Shown here piece by piece: positions 53,740 through 60,548 of a DNA stretch of 64,000 bases. Source of the stretch: Nitrosomonadales bacterium (GTDB lineage: Bacteria; Pseudomonadota; Gammaproteobacteria; Burkholderiales; Gallionellaceae); the NCBI GenBank assembly GCA_016214695.1, contig JACRNY010000001.1, forward strand, positions 310,001 to 374,000, in the 5' to 3' direction. A program made the translations under genes and the position numbers. The notes under the pieces were generated by a model. The model was not told the DNA's origin and did not search any database. It saw only the letters and a list, made by a program, of their open reading frames with translations. Positions within the stretch are counted from its first letter, which is position 1. Each line of letters begins with the position of its first letter.

Positions 53740-54303
53740 ATGCAGCGTTTGTATTTTGGTTTGGGAATCGTTTTATTGGCGCACACACTTCCGGCACTTG
53801 CCGGCGACTCGAACCAAAGCAGCTATGCTGTCTCTTTTGGCGTCGGCAGCGGTGGCGGACTCTCGATCAGGAAGGCATTGAGCGATACCGATCAGATTTT
53901 TGCCGGATTCAACATCGCACGCGGGAACTACCAGAGCCAGACCACTTCTTCCGGAATCACAACCAATTCCGACAGCAGTTCGCGTGGTTACTCGATCTTT
54001 GCCGGAGTTCGGCATTTTCTCGAAAAAGAAAAATTGTCGAAGTTCGTCCAGCTATCGATTAGCAGTGGTAAATATACAAGTAGCGGCAGTGGATATTCTT
54101 CAACATCCAAGTCAACAAGCATCACGCCGGTCTATGGCGTGGAATATTTCCTTGCCCCCGATCTCAGCATCGAAGGTGTGATGGGACTGAGCTATACCTA
54201 TTCGACCGGCAACTCCGACTCGAATGGTTCAGTTCAATCCAGTAGCAGTGGGAAATCCTTCTCCTTCCCTGCAGTTGGAACCGCTATCACCTATTACTGG
54301 TAG
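53740..54303 (+). CDS. Ser/Thr-rich small outer-membrane beta-barrel protein
   Basis: The 187-aa protein begins with a Sec signal peptide ending LPALAGD (ATG 53740, AAAGGGA upstream). Alternating strands such as YAVSFGVGSGGGLSI, IFAGFNIARGNYQ, YSIFAGVRHFLEKEK and ITPVYGVEYFLAPDLSI, and the terminal aromatic ITYYW, indicate an eight-strand-like outer-membrane barrel. The loops are unusually rich in Ser/Thr/Gly. Its base composition is visibly AT-richer than its neighbours, suggesting recent acquisition or relaxed codon use. It is followed by a strong bidirectional terminator. I recognise no named family. Confidence 0.75.
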   Translation: MQRLYFGLGIVLLAHTLPALAGDSNQSSYAVSFGVGSGGGLSIRKALSDTDQIFAGFNIARGNYQSQTTSSGITTNSDSSSRGYSIFAGVRHFLEKEKLSKFVQLSISSGKYTSSGSGYSSTSKSTSITPVYGVEYFLAPDLSIEGVMGLSYTYSTGNSDSNGSVQSSSSGKSFSFPAVGTAITYYW

Positions 54304-54336
54304 ATATGCCCACTCCCGACCGGAGTGACACACAAT

Positions 54337-54365
54337 AAAAAACCGCCCGAGGGCGGTTTTTATTT
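54337..54365. terminator. Bidirectional terminator between the barrel gene and the NapC/NirT cytochrome
   Basis: AAAAAACCGCCC, two loop bases, then GGGCGGTTTTTAT: a 7-8 bp GC stem flanked by A and T runs, so it can terminate transcripts from both sides. It lies just past the barrel gene stop and just past the stop of the convergent cytochrome gene. Confidence 0.9.
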
Positions 54366-54382
54366 CCTGCATTTCCATGCTG

Positions 54383-54976
54383 TCACATGAAATCTTCCGC
54401 CCCTGCGGGCAGTTCATGCGTGATGCCCTTGTGGCAATCGATACAGGTCTTGCCGGAACCGGGCTTGGCCGCCTGCGCATGCTTGGTCTTGGCGCTCGGG
54501 TCCTGCACTTCGGTGTCCATTCCCTCGAAGCTGTGGCAGTTGCGGCATTCGCGCGAATCCGACGCCTTCATGCGCGCCCATTCGTGCTTGGCCAGTTCCA
54601 GACGTCGCGCCTCGAACTTCTCCTTGGTATCGATGGAGCCGGTGAGCTTGCCCCACAGTTCTCCGCTCGCCTCGATCTTGCGCTTCATCTTGTGCACCCA
54701 GTCTTTCGGCACATGACAGTCGGAGCAGATCGCACGCACGCCGGTGCGGTTGGAGTAATGCACGGAGGTCTTGTATTCCTCGTAGACGGTATCGCGCATC
54801 TCGTGGCACGAGATGCAGAATTCCATTTTGTTGGTCGCTTCCATGCCGGTGTTGAAACCGCCCCAGAAGATGATGCCGGCCACGAAGCCGCCGCCCAGCA
54901 GGGCGAGCATCGAATACTTCACCGTCGGGCTGCGTAACACCTGCCACCATTGCTGCATTGTCTGTTTGATCTTCAT
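54383..54976 (-). CDS. NapC/NirT-family tetrahaem cytochrome c
   Basis: This membrane-anchored periplasmic quinol dehydrogenase passes electrons from the quinone pool to periplasmic partners. ATG 54976 (MKIKQTMQQWWQVL) gives 197 aa. One N-terminal membrane anchor (YSMLALLGGGFVAGIIFWGG, about residues 21-40) precedes four CxxCH haem sites: CISCH, CSDCH, CRNCH and CIDCH. NTGMEATNKMEFCISCHEM is typical of the NapC/NirT/CymA family. A cytochrome c4-like gene lies about 118 bp upstream on the same strand and is likely cotranscribed. No nitrate, nitrite or TMAO reductase is in the window, so the electron acceptor is open. Confidence 0.94.
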   Translation of the reverse strand: MKIKQTMQQWWQVLRSPTVKYSMLALLGGGFVAGIIFWGGFNTGMEATNKMEFCISCHEMRDTVYEEYKTSVHYSNRTGVRAICSDCHVPKDWVHKMKRKIEASGELWGKLTGSIDTKEKFEARRLELAKHEWARMKASDSRECRNCHSFEGMDTEVQDPSAKTKHAQAAKPGSGKTCIDCHKGITHELPAGAEDFM

Positions 54977-55094
54977 TTGAAGCCCTTCCCCTTTGATGCG
55001 GCTCACCGACAGCCGCTGCTTGCGACAGTCACCAAGACAAAGTCCGGGACACAACCGCTTCCCGGACTCGTGGCTCGAACCGCCTTCCTGTCAG

Positions 55095-55721
55095 TTACTT
55101 GATACTGCCGAAATAATGGACGAGCGCTTCGATCTCGCCATCGTCCAGATTCTCCATCTTCGGTTTCATCTTCTTCGGCATGGGGCGTTTGCCTTCCTTG
55201 AAGAACTTGGTCTGCTGTCTGACGTAAGCCATCTTCTGGCCGGCCAGGATACCGGCATGGTCGCCGGGGAAGCTGCCTTCTTCGCTATGGCAGGTGTAGC
55301 ACTTCAGCTTGTAGACCGACTTGCCCTTCTTCACCAGCTCCGGGTCGGTGGTTTGCGCGGCGCGCACGAAGGTCTGCGCGGAGAAGTATTCGCCGATCCT
55401 GGCGATGTCATCATCGCTCAACTCGGCGGCGGCCTTGCACATGTCCGACTTCGTGCCCTTCTTGCTGCCGCTCAGATATTCCGCCTCGACGCAGGGCCTT
55501 TCCTTGTTCTTGTACTTCTTCATCGTGTTGCCCAGATATTCCTCGGAATAGCTGGCGATGTTGGGCACATGTGCATCGGTGCTGTTGCCGTCCTTGCCGT
55601 GACAGGCGATGCACGACTCGGCCGCCTTTGGCGCATCGGCTGCCGATGCTGCGACGGATAGAGACATCCCCAGCAGTGTGCCGCAGGCCAGCAGAATGTG
55701 TGTGGCGAAATTCTTTTTCAT
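55095..55721 (-). CDS. Dihaem cytochrome c4-like protein
   Basis: This periplasmic electron carrier of 208 aa starts at ATG 55721 with AAAGGGGAG upstream. The signal peptide ends at SVAASAADA. Two haem sites are present, CIACH (about residue 37) and CYTCH in YKLKCYTCHSEEG (about 147). Each half resembles a class I cytochrome, the two-domain arrangement of cytochrome c4, with methionines near each domain end. Extra cysteines occur in the first domain (RPCVEAEYL and KSDMCKAA). Being just upstream of a NapC/NirT quinol dehydrogenase, it probably receives electrons from it. Confidence 0.9.
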   Translation of the reverse strand: MKKNFATHILLACGTLLGMSLSVAASAADAPKAAESCIACHGKDGNSTDAHVPNIASYSEEYLGNTMKKYKNKERPCVEAEYLSGSKKGTKSDMCKAAAELSDDDIARIGEYFSAQTFVRAAQTTDPELVKKGKSVYKLKCYTCHSEEGSFPGDHAGILAGQKMAYVRQQTKFFKEGKRPMPKKMKPKMENLDDGEIEALVHYFGSIK

Positions 55722-55946
55722 CTTGAGCTCCCCTTTATAGTTATCTGACAACAAAAAGCGTCTGCAGCCCGGCTTCGGCTGCAACGGTCATCATGCAGAC
55801 CACTATCGCATAATCCGTTTTCATTGCTGCGCGGACTTGCCGACGCGCGATGTGATCCGACATCAAGGCAGCCCGAGTGTAGCATGGCAGGCAGGTGCAT
55901 CAAATGATGCCTAGCGCACGGAATCATCCATGCCGGCAAAGATGGC

Positions 55947-55975
55947 TTAGACTCCGGCATGCGTGCTGCTATAGT
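55947..55975 (+). promoter_or_regulatory. Promoter of the HNH nuclease gene
   Basis: TTAGAC at 55947-55952 and TATAGT at 55970-55975 are 17 bp apart. The second element lies 29 bp before the HNH start codon, giving a short leader. The rest of the gap from 55722 has no other clear feature. Confidence 0.45.
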
Positions 55976-56004
55976 TATCCCGACATCAACCGAGATTCGC
56001 CGAC

Positions 56005-56379
56005 ATGAGCAAACACACGACTCCCGATCACGCACGACTCGACCGCATCGTTGCCGAAGCGCGCAGGCAACGCGAGCTGCGCGAGGCGGGTTACCGCGAA
56101 CGTGCACTCAAGATCTATCCGCACATTTGCGGACGTTGCGGGCGCGAATTCTCCGGTGCGCGTCTGCGCGAGTTGACGGTGCATCACCGCGACCACAACC
56201 ACGACAACAATCCGCCGGACGGCAGCAACTGGGAACTGCTGTGCCTGTACTGCCACGATAACGAGCATTCGCGCGTGATGGACGAGGTGGTGCGGGACAG
56301 GAAGGAAGGCGCCCCGGCGGCGGCGACGCACAACCCATTCGCCGACCTGAAAGCGTTGCTCAACAAAAAAACGGATTGA
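56005..56379 (+). CDS. HNH endonuclease-like protein (YajD family)
   Basis: The 124-aa cytosolic protein matches the YajD family. It has a long basic N-terminal helix (RLDRIVAEARRQRELREAGYRERALK), a zinc pair in HICGRCGREF, the catalytic-type LTVHHRDHNHDNNPPDG (HNH His-His with the following Asn), and the second zinc pair LLCLYCHDNEH. These are the hallmarks of a zinc-finger HNH nuclease, but the cellular role of YajD is not known. It is a stand-alone gene with its own promoter and is convergent with the helicase gene, 56 bp away. Confidence 0.92.
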   Translation: MSKHTTPDHARLDRIVAEARRQRELREAGYRERALKIYPHICGRCGREFSGARLRELTVHHRDHNHDNNPPDGSNWELLCLYCHDNEHSRVMDEVVRDRKEGAPAAATHNPFADLKALLNKKTD

Positions 56380-56435
56380 TCGCCCGGAGCGGGCAGCCTG
56401 CTACAGCGGACGGCAGCAGGACACGAAACGGCTGC

Positions 56436-57800
56436 TCAGCCCTGACGCTTCACGAACAACGCGGGAATTGGCGATTTGCGTTTGCTCGGCGCTTCTTCCG
56501 TCTTCTTCACCGGCACGGCCGGCGCGCTGATGCTCGGCACATAGGGCTTGTCGAACCACGGATCGTGGCTGGGCTTCTTCGGAGCGGGGGTATGGTAGGC
56601 ATGACCGTGTTCCGGCTTCTCGCCGCGAGGGGCGCGCGCCGCGCGCGCGTTATGCTGCGGCAGATCCGCCCGCTCTTTCCTGATCTCGGTCTTGATCAGC
56701 TTCTCGATATCCACCAGATATCTCTCTTCTTCCGGCGCGACCAGCGAGATCGCCGTGCCCGATGCGCCGGCGCGGCCGGTGCGGCCGATGCGGTGCACGT
56801 AGTCTTCCGCCGCATGCGGTATCTCGTAGTTGATGACCATGGGCAGGCTGTCGATATCCAGTCCGCGTGCGGCCACGTCGGTGGCGATGAGCACGGCCAC
56901 CCTGCCGTTCTTGAAGGCATCCAGCGCCTGCATGCGCTCCAGCTGGCTCTTGTCGCCGTGGATGGCATCGGCGGACACGCCGTCGCGCTGCAACTGTTTG
57001 GCCAGACGGCTGGCGGTGAGCTTGGTCTTGGTGAATACGATCACCTGCTTGGCGTCGTCGCCGCGCAACAACTGCGTCAACAACTGATGCTTGTCTTCGG
57101 AGGCGACCAGATAGACCTTCTGGGTGATGTTGTCCGAGGTGGCGTTGCTGCGCGCAACCTCGATCAGCGTCGGGTAGTTCATGAAGTCTTCCGACAGCTT
57201 CTTGATCTCGTTGGAGAAGGTGGCGGAGAACATCAGGCTCTGGCGCTGTCTGGGCAGCAAGGCGAGGATGCGTTTCAACGCGGGCATGAAGCCCATGTCG
57301 AGCATGCGGTCCGCCTCGTCCAGCACCAGCATCTGCACCTGGTTCAGCAGCACCGTCTTCTGCTCGATGTGGTCCAGCAGGCGTCCCGGCGTCGCCACCA
57401 GGATCTCGACACCGGTCTTCAGATGCGGCGTCTGCGTCTTGATGTCCACGCCGCCGTACACCACCAGCGAACGCAAGTGGGTGTGCCTGGCGTAGGCCTT
57501 CACACTCTCTTCCACCTGCACCGCCAGTTCGCGTGTCGGCACCAGGATCAGGGCGCGCACCGGATGGCGTGCCGGCGAAGTGCTGGAACTCGCATGCGGC
57601 AACAGTTTCTGCAGCATCGGCAGCGCGAACGCGGCGGTCTTGCCGGTGCCGGTCTGCGCCCCCGCCATCAGGTCGTGGCCTTCGAGCGCGACAGGGATGG
57701 CCTGGGCCTGGATCGGTGTGGGAGTGGCGTAACCGGATTCGGTGAGAGCCTTGAGGATTTCGGGTGCCAGCTTAAGATCGGCAAAACTAACGGTGTTCAA
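56436..57800 (-). CDS. DEAD-box RNA helicase (RhlE-like)
   Basis: The protein unwinds RNA, probably in ribosome assembly or mRNA decay. All helicase motifs are present in 454 aa: Q motif SGYATPTPIQAQAIP, Walker A AGAQTGTGKT (about 47), PTRELAVQV, LVATPGRLLDHI, LVLDEADRMLDMGF, FSATFSNEI, and C-terminal VLIATDVAARGLDI and HRIGRTGRAG. A basic tail of about 80 residues follows. The start seems to be TTG 57800 (read as MNTVSFADL), with GAAGAGA upstream, since conserved sequence begins immediately. It is divergent from the flavoprotein gene. Confidence 0.95.
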   Translation of the reverse strand: MNTVSFADLKLAPEILKALTESGYATPTPIQAQAIPVALEGHDLMAGAQTGTGKTAAFALPMLQKLLPHASSSTSPARHPVRALILVPTRELAVQVEESVKAYARHTHLRSLVVYGGVDIKTQTPHLKTGVEILVATPGRLLDHIEQKTVLLNQVQMLVLDEADRMLDMGFMPALKRILALLPRQRQSLMFSATFSNEIKKLSEDFMNYPTLIEVARSNATSDNITQKVYLVASEDKHQLLTQLLRGDDAKQVIVFTKTKLTASRLAKQLQRDGVSADAIHGDKSQLERMQALDAFKNGRVAVLIATDVAARGLDIDSLPMVINYEIPHAAEDYVHRIGRTGRAGASGTAISLVAPEEERYLVDIEKLIKTEIRKERADLPQHNARAARAPRGEKPEHGHAYHTPAPKKPSHDPWFDKPYVPSISAPAVPVKKTEEAPSKRKSPIPALFVKRQG

Positions 57801-57899
57801 TATCGTTCTCTTCGTTATAGTCGTGGTCTGATTGGCTGCATTATACGCGCCCGAGTCGTTAGCGCTCCGCGCAAGCGAGGGGCGCTATAATTTTCTGAT

Positions 57900-59270
57900 A
57901 TGACAATACGTTACAGCAATACCCCAAGCGGTTCTCCGCAAGCGCGCCCTCATCCCAGCCTTCCCCCGAAGGGGGAAGGGGCAAACGAACCGCTACGCGG
58001 GATTGTTCGTCATGCTGCCGTCATCGGCGGCGGACCGACGGGATTGATGGCCGCCGAGGTACTGGCACGGGGCGGCATAAGCGTGGACGTATACGACGCG
58101 ATGCCCAGCGTGGGGCGCAAATTCCTGATGGCCGGCAAGGGCGGCATGAACATCACCCATGCGGAACCCTTCGACCTCTTCCTCAGCCGTTACGGTGCAC
58201 GCAGCCGCGATATCGAACCGCTGCTGCGCGCCTTCCCTCCCGCTGCCTTGCGCGAATGGATACACGGGCTCGGCATCGAGACTTTCGTCGGCACCTCCGG
58301 CCGCGTCTTCCCTGCCGGCATGAAAGCGGCCCCGCTGCTGCGCGCCTGGCTGCATCGTCTGCGCGAACTGGGCGTGCATTTCCATGTGCGCCATCGCTGG
58401 CTGGGCTGGGACGAGCAAGGCTCGTTGCGCTTCGATAACGAGCAATCGTCTAGCACCTCCCCTCACCCCAACCCTCTCCCGCCTGCGGGAGAGGGGGCAA
58501 ACGTAAAAATCATAAAAACAGATGCGACGGTACTGGCACTCGGCGGCGGCAGCTGGCCGCAACTCGGCTCGGACGGCGCCTGGGTAACGCTGCTGGCGCA
58601 GCGCGGCATCGACGCCGCACCGCTGCGCCCCGCCAACTGCGGCTTCGATGTGCGATGGAGCGCTCACTTGCGCGAACGCTTCGCCGGCGAGCCGCTCAAA
58701 TCGGTCGCCGCCACTTTCGGCGGCGTACACAAACAGGGCGAGTGCGTGATCACGGAACACGGCATCGAGGGCGGGCTGATCTATGCACACTCCGCCGCGC
58801 TGCGTGACGAGATCGAGCGTAGCGGAGCAGCGATACTGCACCTCGACCTGCTGCCCGACCTGCCAGCCCGGCGGGTACAGGACGAGGTCGCCCATCCGCG
58901 CGGTGCGCGCTCGCTCTCCAGCCACCTGCAGAGCCGTCTCGGATTGAAAGGCGTGAAGGCCAACCTGCTGCGCGAGGTGCTGAGCGCGGAACAGATGCAC
59001 GATCCCGCCCTGCTGGCACAGACCATCAAGGCGCTGCCGCTGCGCCTGGTCGCTCCGCGCCCGCTCGCCGAAGCGATCAGCACGGCAGGCGGCATCCCCT
59101 TCGAAGCACTGGATACGCAACTGATGTTGCAGCGCGTGCCCGGCGTGTTCTGCGCCGGCGAGATGCTGGACTGGGAAGCCCCCACCGGCGGCTACCTGCT
59201 CTCCGCCTGTTTCGCCAGCGGCTTCGCGGCCGGAAACGGCGCAGCGAACTGGCTGAAACAACCCCGTTAG
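57900..59270 (+). CDS. NAD(P)/FAD-dependent oxidoreductase (BaiN/HI0933-like, TIGR03862 type) with two repeat inserts
   Basis: This 456-aa flavoprotein has the dinucleotide-binding AVIGGGPTGLMAAEVLA (about 39-55), VGRKFLMAGKGGMNITHAEP, SGRVFPAGMKAAPLLRAWL, VLALGGGSWPQLGSDGAWVTLL and the C-terminal GVFCAGEMLDWEAPTGGYLLSACFASGF: the HI0933/BaiN family signature. The reaction is unknown. It carries two in-frame copies of the palindromic repeat. One is before the Rossmann motif (residues about 16-28, RPHPSLPPKGEGAN), the other between conserved blocks (about 187-200, SPHPNPLPPAGEGAN). The cofactor motifs are untouched. ATG 57900 is the only start upstream of the Rossmann motif that I could see. 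Confidence 0.92.
   Translation: MTIRYSNTPSGSPQARPHPSLPPKGEGANEPLRGIVRHAAVIGGGPTGLMAAEVLARGGISVDVYDAMPSVGRKFLMAGKGGMNITHAEPFDLFLSRYGARSRDIEPLLRAFPPAALREWIHGLGIETFVGTSGRVFPAGMKAAPLLRAWLHRLRELGVHFHVRHRWLGWDEQGSLRFDNEQSSSTSPHPNPLPPAGEGANVKIIKTDATVLALGGGSWPQLGSDGAWVTLLAQRGIDAAPLRPANCGFDVRWSAHLRERFAGEPLKSVAATFGGVHKQGECVITEHGIEGGLIYAHSAALRDEIERSGAAILHLDLLPDLPARRVQDEVAHPRGARSLSSHLQSRLGLKGVKANLLREVLSAEQMHDPALLAQTIKALPLRLVAPRPLAEAISTAGGIPFEALDTQLMLQRVPGVFCAGEMLDWEAPTGGYLLSACFASGFAAGNGAANWLKQPR
57947..57982 (+). repeat. Palindromic repeat, copy 4, in frame near the start of the flavoprotein gene
   Basis: CCCTCATCCCAGCC precedes the palindrome TTCCCCC/GGGGGAA and GGGGC. It is a variant of the CCCTCACCCC family with the TCTCCCGC arm changed to TTCCCCC. 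Its translation HPSLPPKGEGAN matches copy 5 in pattern. Confidence 0.8.
58459..58497 (+). repeat. Palindromic repeat, copy 5, in frame inside the flavoprotein gene
   Basis: CCCCTCACCCCAACC precedes the perfect palindrome CTCTCCCGC, loop CT, GCGGGAGAG, then GGGG. It is the canonical form in the same orientation as the 15194-15234 copy and translates as SPHPNPLPPAGEGAN. Confidence 0.9.
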
Positions 59271-59359
59271 ACCGGGGACTTTGGCACCGCTCCCGGTTGG
59301 CAAGCGATATCCATGCGTTACAATGCGCGGCACTTTTCCAACCCGATAAGGATAGACAC

Positions 59360-59881
59360 ATGAAGCAATACAGCAAACGCACCGCGATCCTCCATTGGCT
59401 GATCTTCCTGCTGGTCGTCGCCGCTTTCTACTTCGGCCACCAGCTTGAAGAAAGCAAGGACGGCGCGCAAAAGCTCTCGCTGTATCCCTTGCACTTCCTG
59501 ATCGGCGACCTGATCCTGCTGCTCACGCTGGTACGTCTCTATTTCCGCAAGAAGGACGGCGAACCCGCCCCGGCCAACGCCAATCCGCTGCTGAACAAGG
59601 TCGCTGCAGCGACCCATGTGCTGACCAACCTCACCGTCATCGCCGTGGTGATCTCCGGCATGGCCACGGCGGCGACTTCCGGTGTGGTGACTGCCCTGAA
59701 GGCGAACGACCCGAGTCTGATCCCCGACTTCCATACCGTCGCGGCCAAGGGATTCCATGAGCTGTTCATCGGCGTGCTGTTCCTGCTGGTCGCCTTCCAT
59801 GTCGTGGCCGCGCTTTATCACCAGTTCATCGTCAGGGACAGCCTGATGCGCCGCATCATGATCAAGCGTTTCCCGGACTGA
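59360..59881 (+). CDS. Cytochrome b561-family protein
   Basis: ATG 59360 (MKQYSKRTAILHWLIFLLVV) is the first start with conserved sequence; the product is 173 aa. Four membrane helices are visible (about 9-30, 45-63, 85-108 and 130-152). Histidines in the helices are in positions typical of b-type haem ligation: His12 in LHWLIF, His44 in YPLHFLIGDL, His83 in ATHVLTNLTV, and HELFIGVLF and FHVVAALYHQF. It likely passes electrons between the quinone pool and periplasmic partners. A strong terminator follows, so transcription ends here. Confidence 0.9.
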   Translation: MKQYSKRTAILHWLIFLLVVAAFYFGHQLEESKDGAQKLSLYPLHFLIGDLILLLTLVRLYFRKKDGEPAPANANPLLNKVAAATHVLTNLTVIAVVISGMATAATSGVVTALKANDPSLIPDFHTVAAKGFHELFIGVLFLLVAFHVVAALYHQFIVRDSLMRRIMIKRFPD

Positions 59882-59899
59882 TCCGGATCACGCAGAAGC

Positions 59900-59926
59900 G
59901 GGCGGCCTGCGTGCCGCCCTTTTATT
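59900..59926 (+). terminator. Intrinsic terminator after the cytochrome b561 gene
   Basis: GGGCGGC, six loop bases, GCCGCCC and then TTTTATT: a classic rho-independent terminator, 19 bp after the b561 stop. It lies directly before the SirB-like gene, whose N-terminal coding region begins almost at its T-run. Confidence 0.9.
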
Positions 59927-59971
59927 CTGGATACCTCTCTCATCAAATCCATCCATGTCGGCAGCGTAGCG

Positions 59972-60313
59972 TTGAGCTATGCGCTGTTCCTCCTGCGCGG
60001 GATATGGATGCTGCGCGACTCGCCTTCATTGCGACAGCGCTGGGTGAGGTATGCGCCGCATACCGTGGATAGCGTCCTGCTGGCGAGCGCGATCGCGCTG
60101 GCCTGGCAACTCGGCATCTCGCCGCTGGAACAGTCCTGGCTGGCTGCCAAGATCGTCGCATTGCTGTGCTACATCGTCATCGGCTCGGTCGCGCTGAAAC
60201 GCGGCAAGACGAAACGTATCCGCCTCGCGGCCTGGCTGGCGGCGCAGGCGGTGTTCTTTTACATGGTGAGCGTGGCGATGACGCACGATGCCGCGCCCTG
60301 GCAAACCCTTTAG
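59972..60313 (+). CDS. SirB-family (SirB2) small membrane protein; start uncertain
   Basis: The annotated frame begins at TTG 59972 (113 aa) with three or four membrane helices, for example VDSVLLASAIALAWQLGIS, WLAAKIVALLCYIVIGSVAL and LAAWLAAQAVFFYMVSVAM. The same frame is open farther upstream (to at least 59927), encoding IKSIHVGSVALSYALFLL, which is the conserved N-terminal helix of SirB2 proteins. The true start therefore probably lies between 59924 and 59945 at a non-AUG codon (CTG 59927 is a candidate) just after the terminator. SirB is of unknown function. The DUF2798 gene follows after 10 bp. Confidence 0.75.
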   Translation: MSYALFLLRGIWMLRDSPSLRQRWVRYAPHTVDSVLLASAIALAWQLGISPLEQSWLAAKIVALLCYIVIGSVALKRGKTKRIRLAAWLAAQAVFFYMVSVAMTHDAAPWQTL

Positions 60314-60323
60314 GAAGAAGAAA

Positions 60324-60548
60324 ATGAAGATACCGGCACGTTATAGCAACCTGCTGTTCGGCGGCATGCTTTCCGCCATCATGGTCACCGTCATCTCCGG
60401 CGCTGTTGTGCTGATCAATCAGGGATACGACGCGGATTTCCTTGCGCGCTGGTTCAAGGGCTTCGCCACCGCCTGGCCTATCGCCTTCCCCACCGTGCTG
60501 TTCGTCGCGCCGTTCGTGCGCAAAGTGGTGGCGAAGATCACCGCTTAA
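60324..60548 (+). CDS. DUF2798 small membrane protein
   Basis: The 74-aa protein starts at ATG 60324, preceded by AGGAAGAAGAA; longer frames add unconserved residues. It has two membrane helices (about 11-31, GGMLSAIMVTVISGAVVLI, and 46-66, ATAWPIAFPTVLFVAPFVR), the DUF2798 arrangement. It is coupled to the SirB-like gene 10 bp upstream. Its TAA stop overlaps, in palindromic TTAA, the stop of the convergent hybrid kinase. The function is unknown. Confidence 0.85.
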   Translation: MKIPARYSNLLFGGMLSAIMVTVISGAVVLINQGYDADFLARWFKGFATAWPIAFPTVLFVAPFVRKVVAKITA

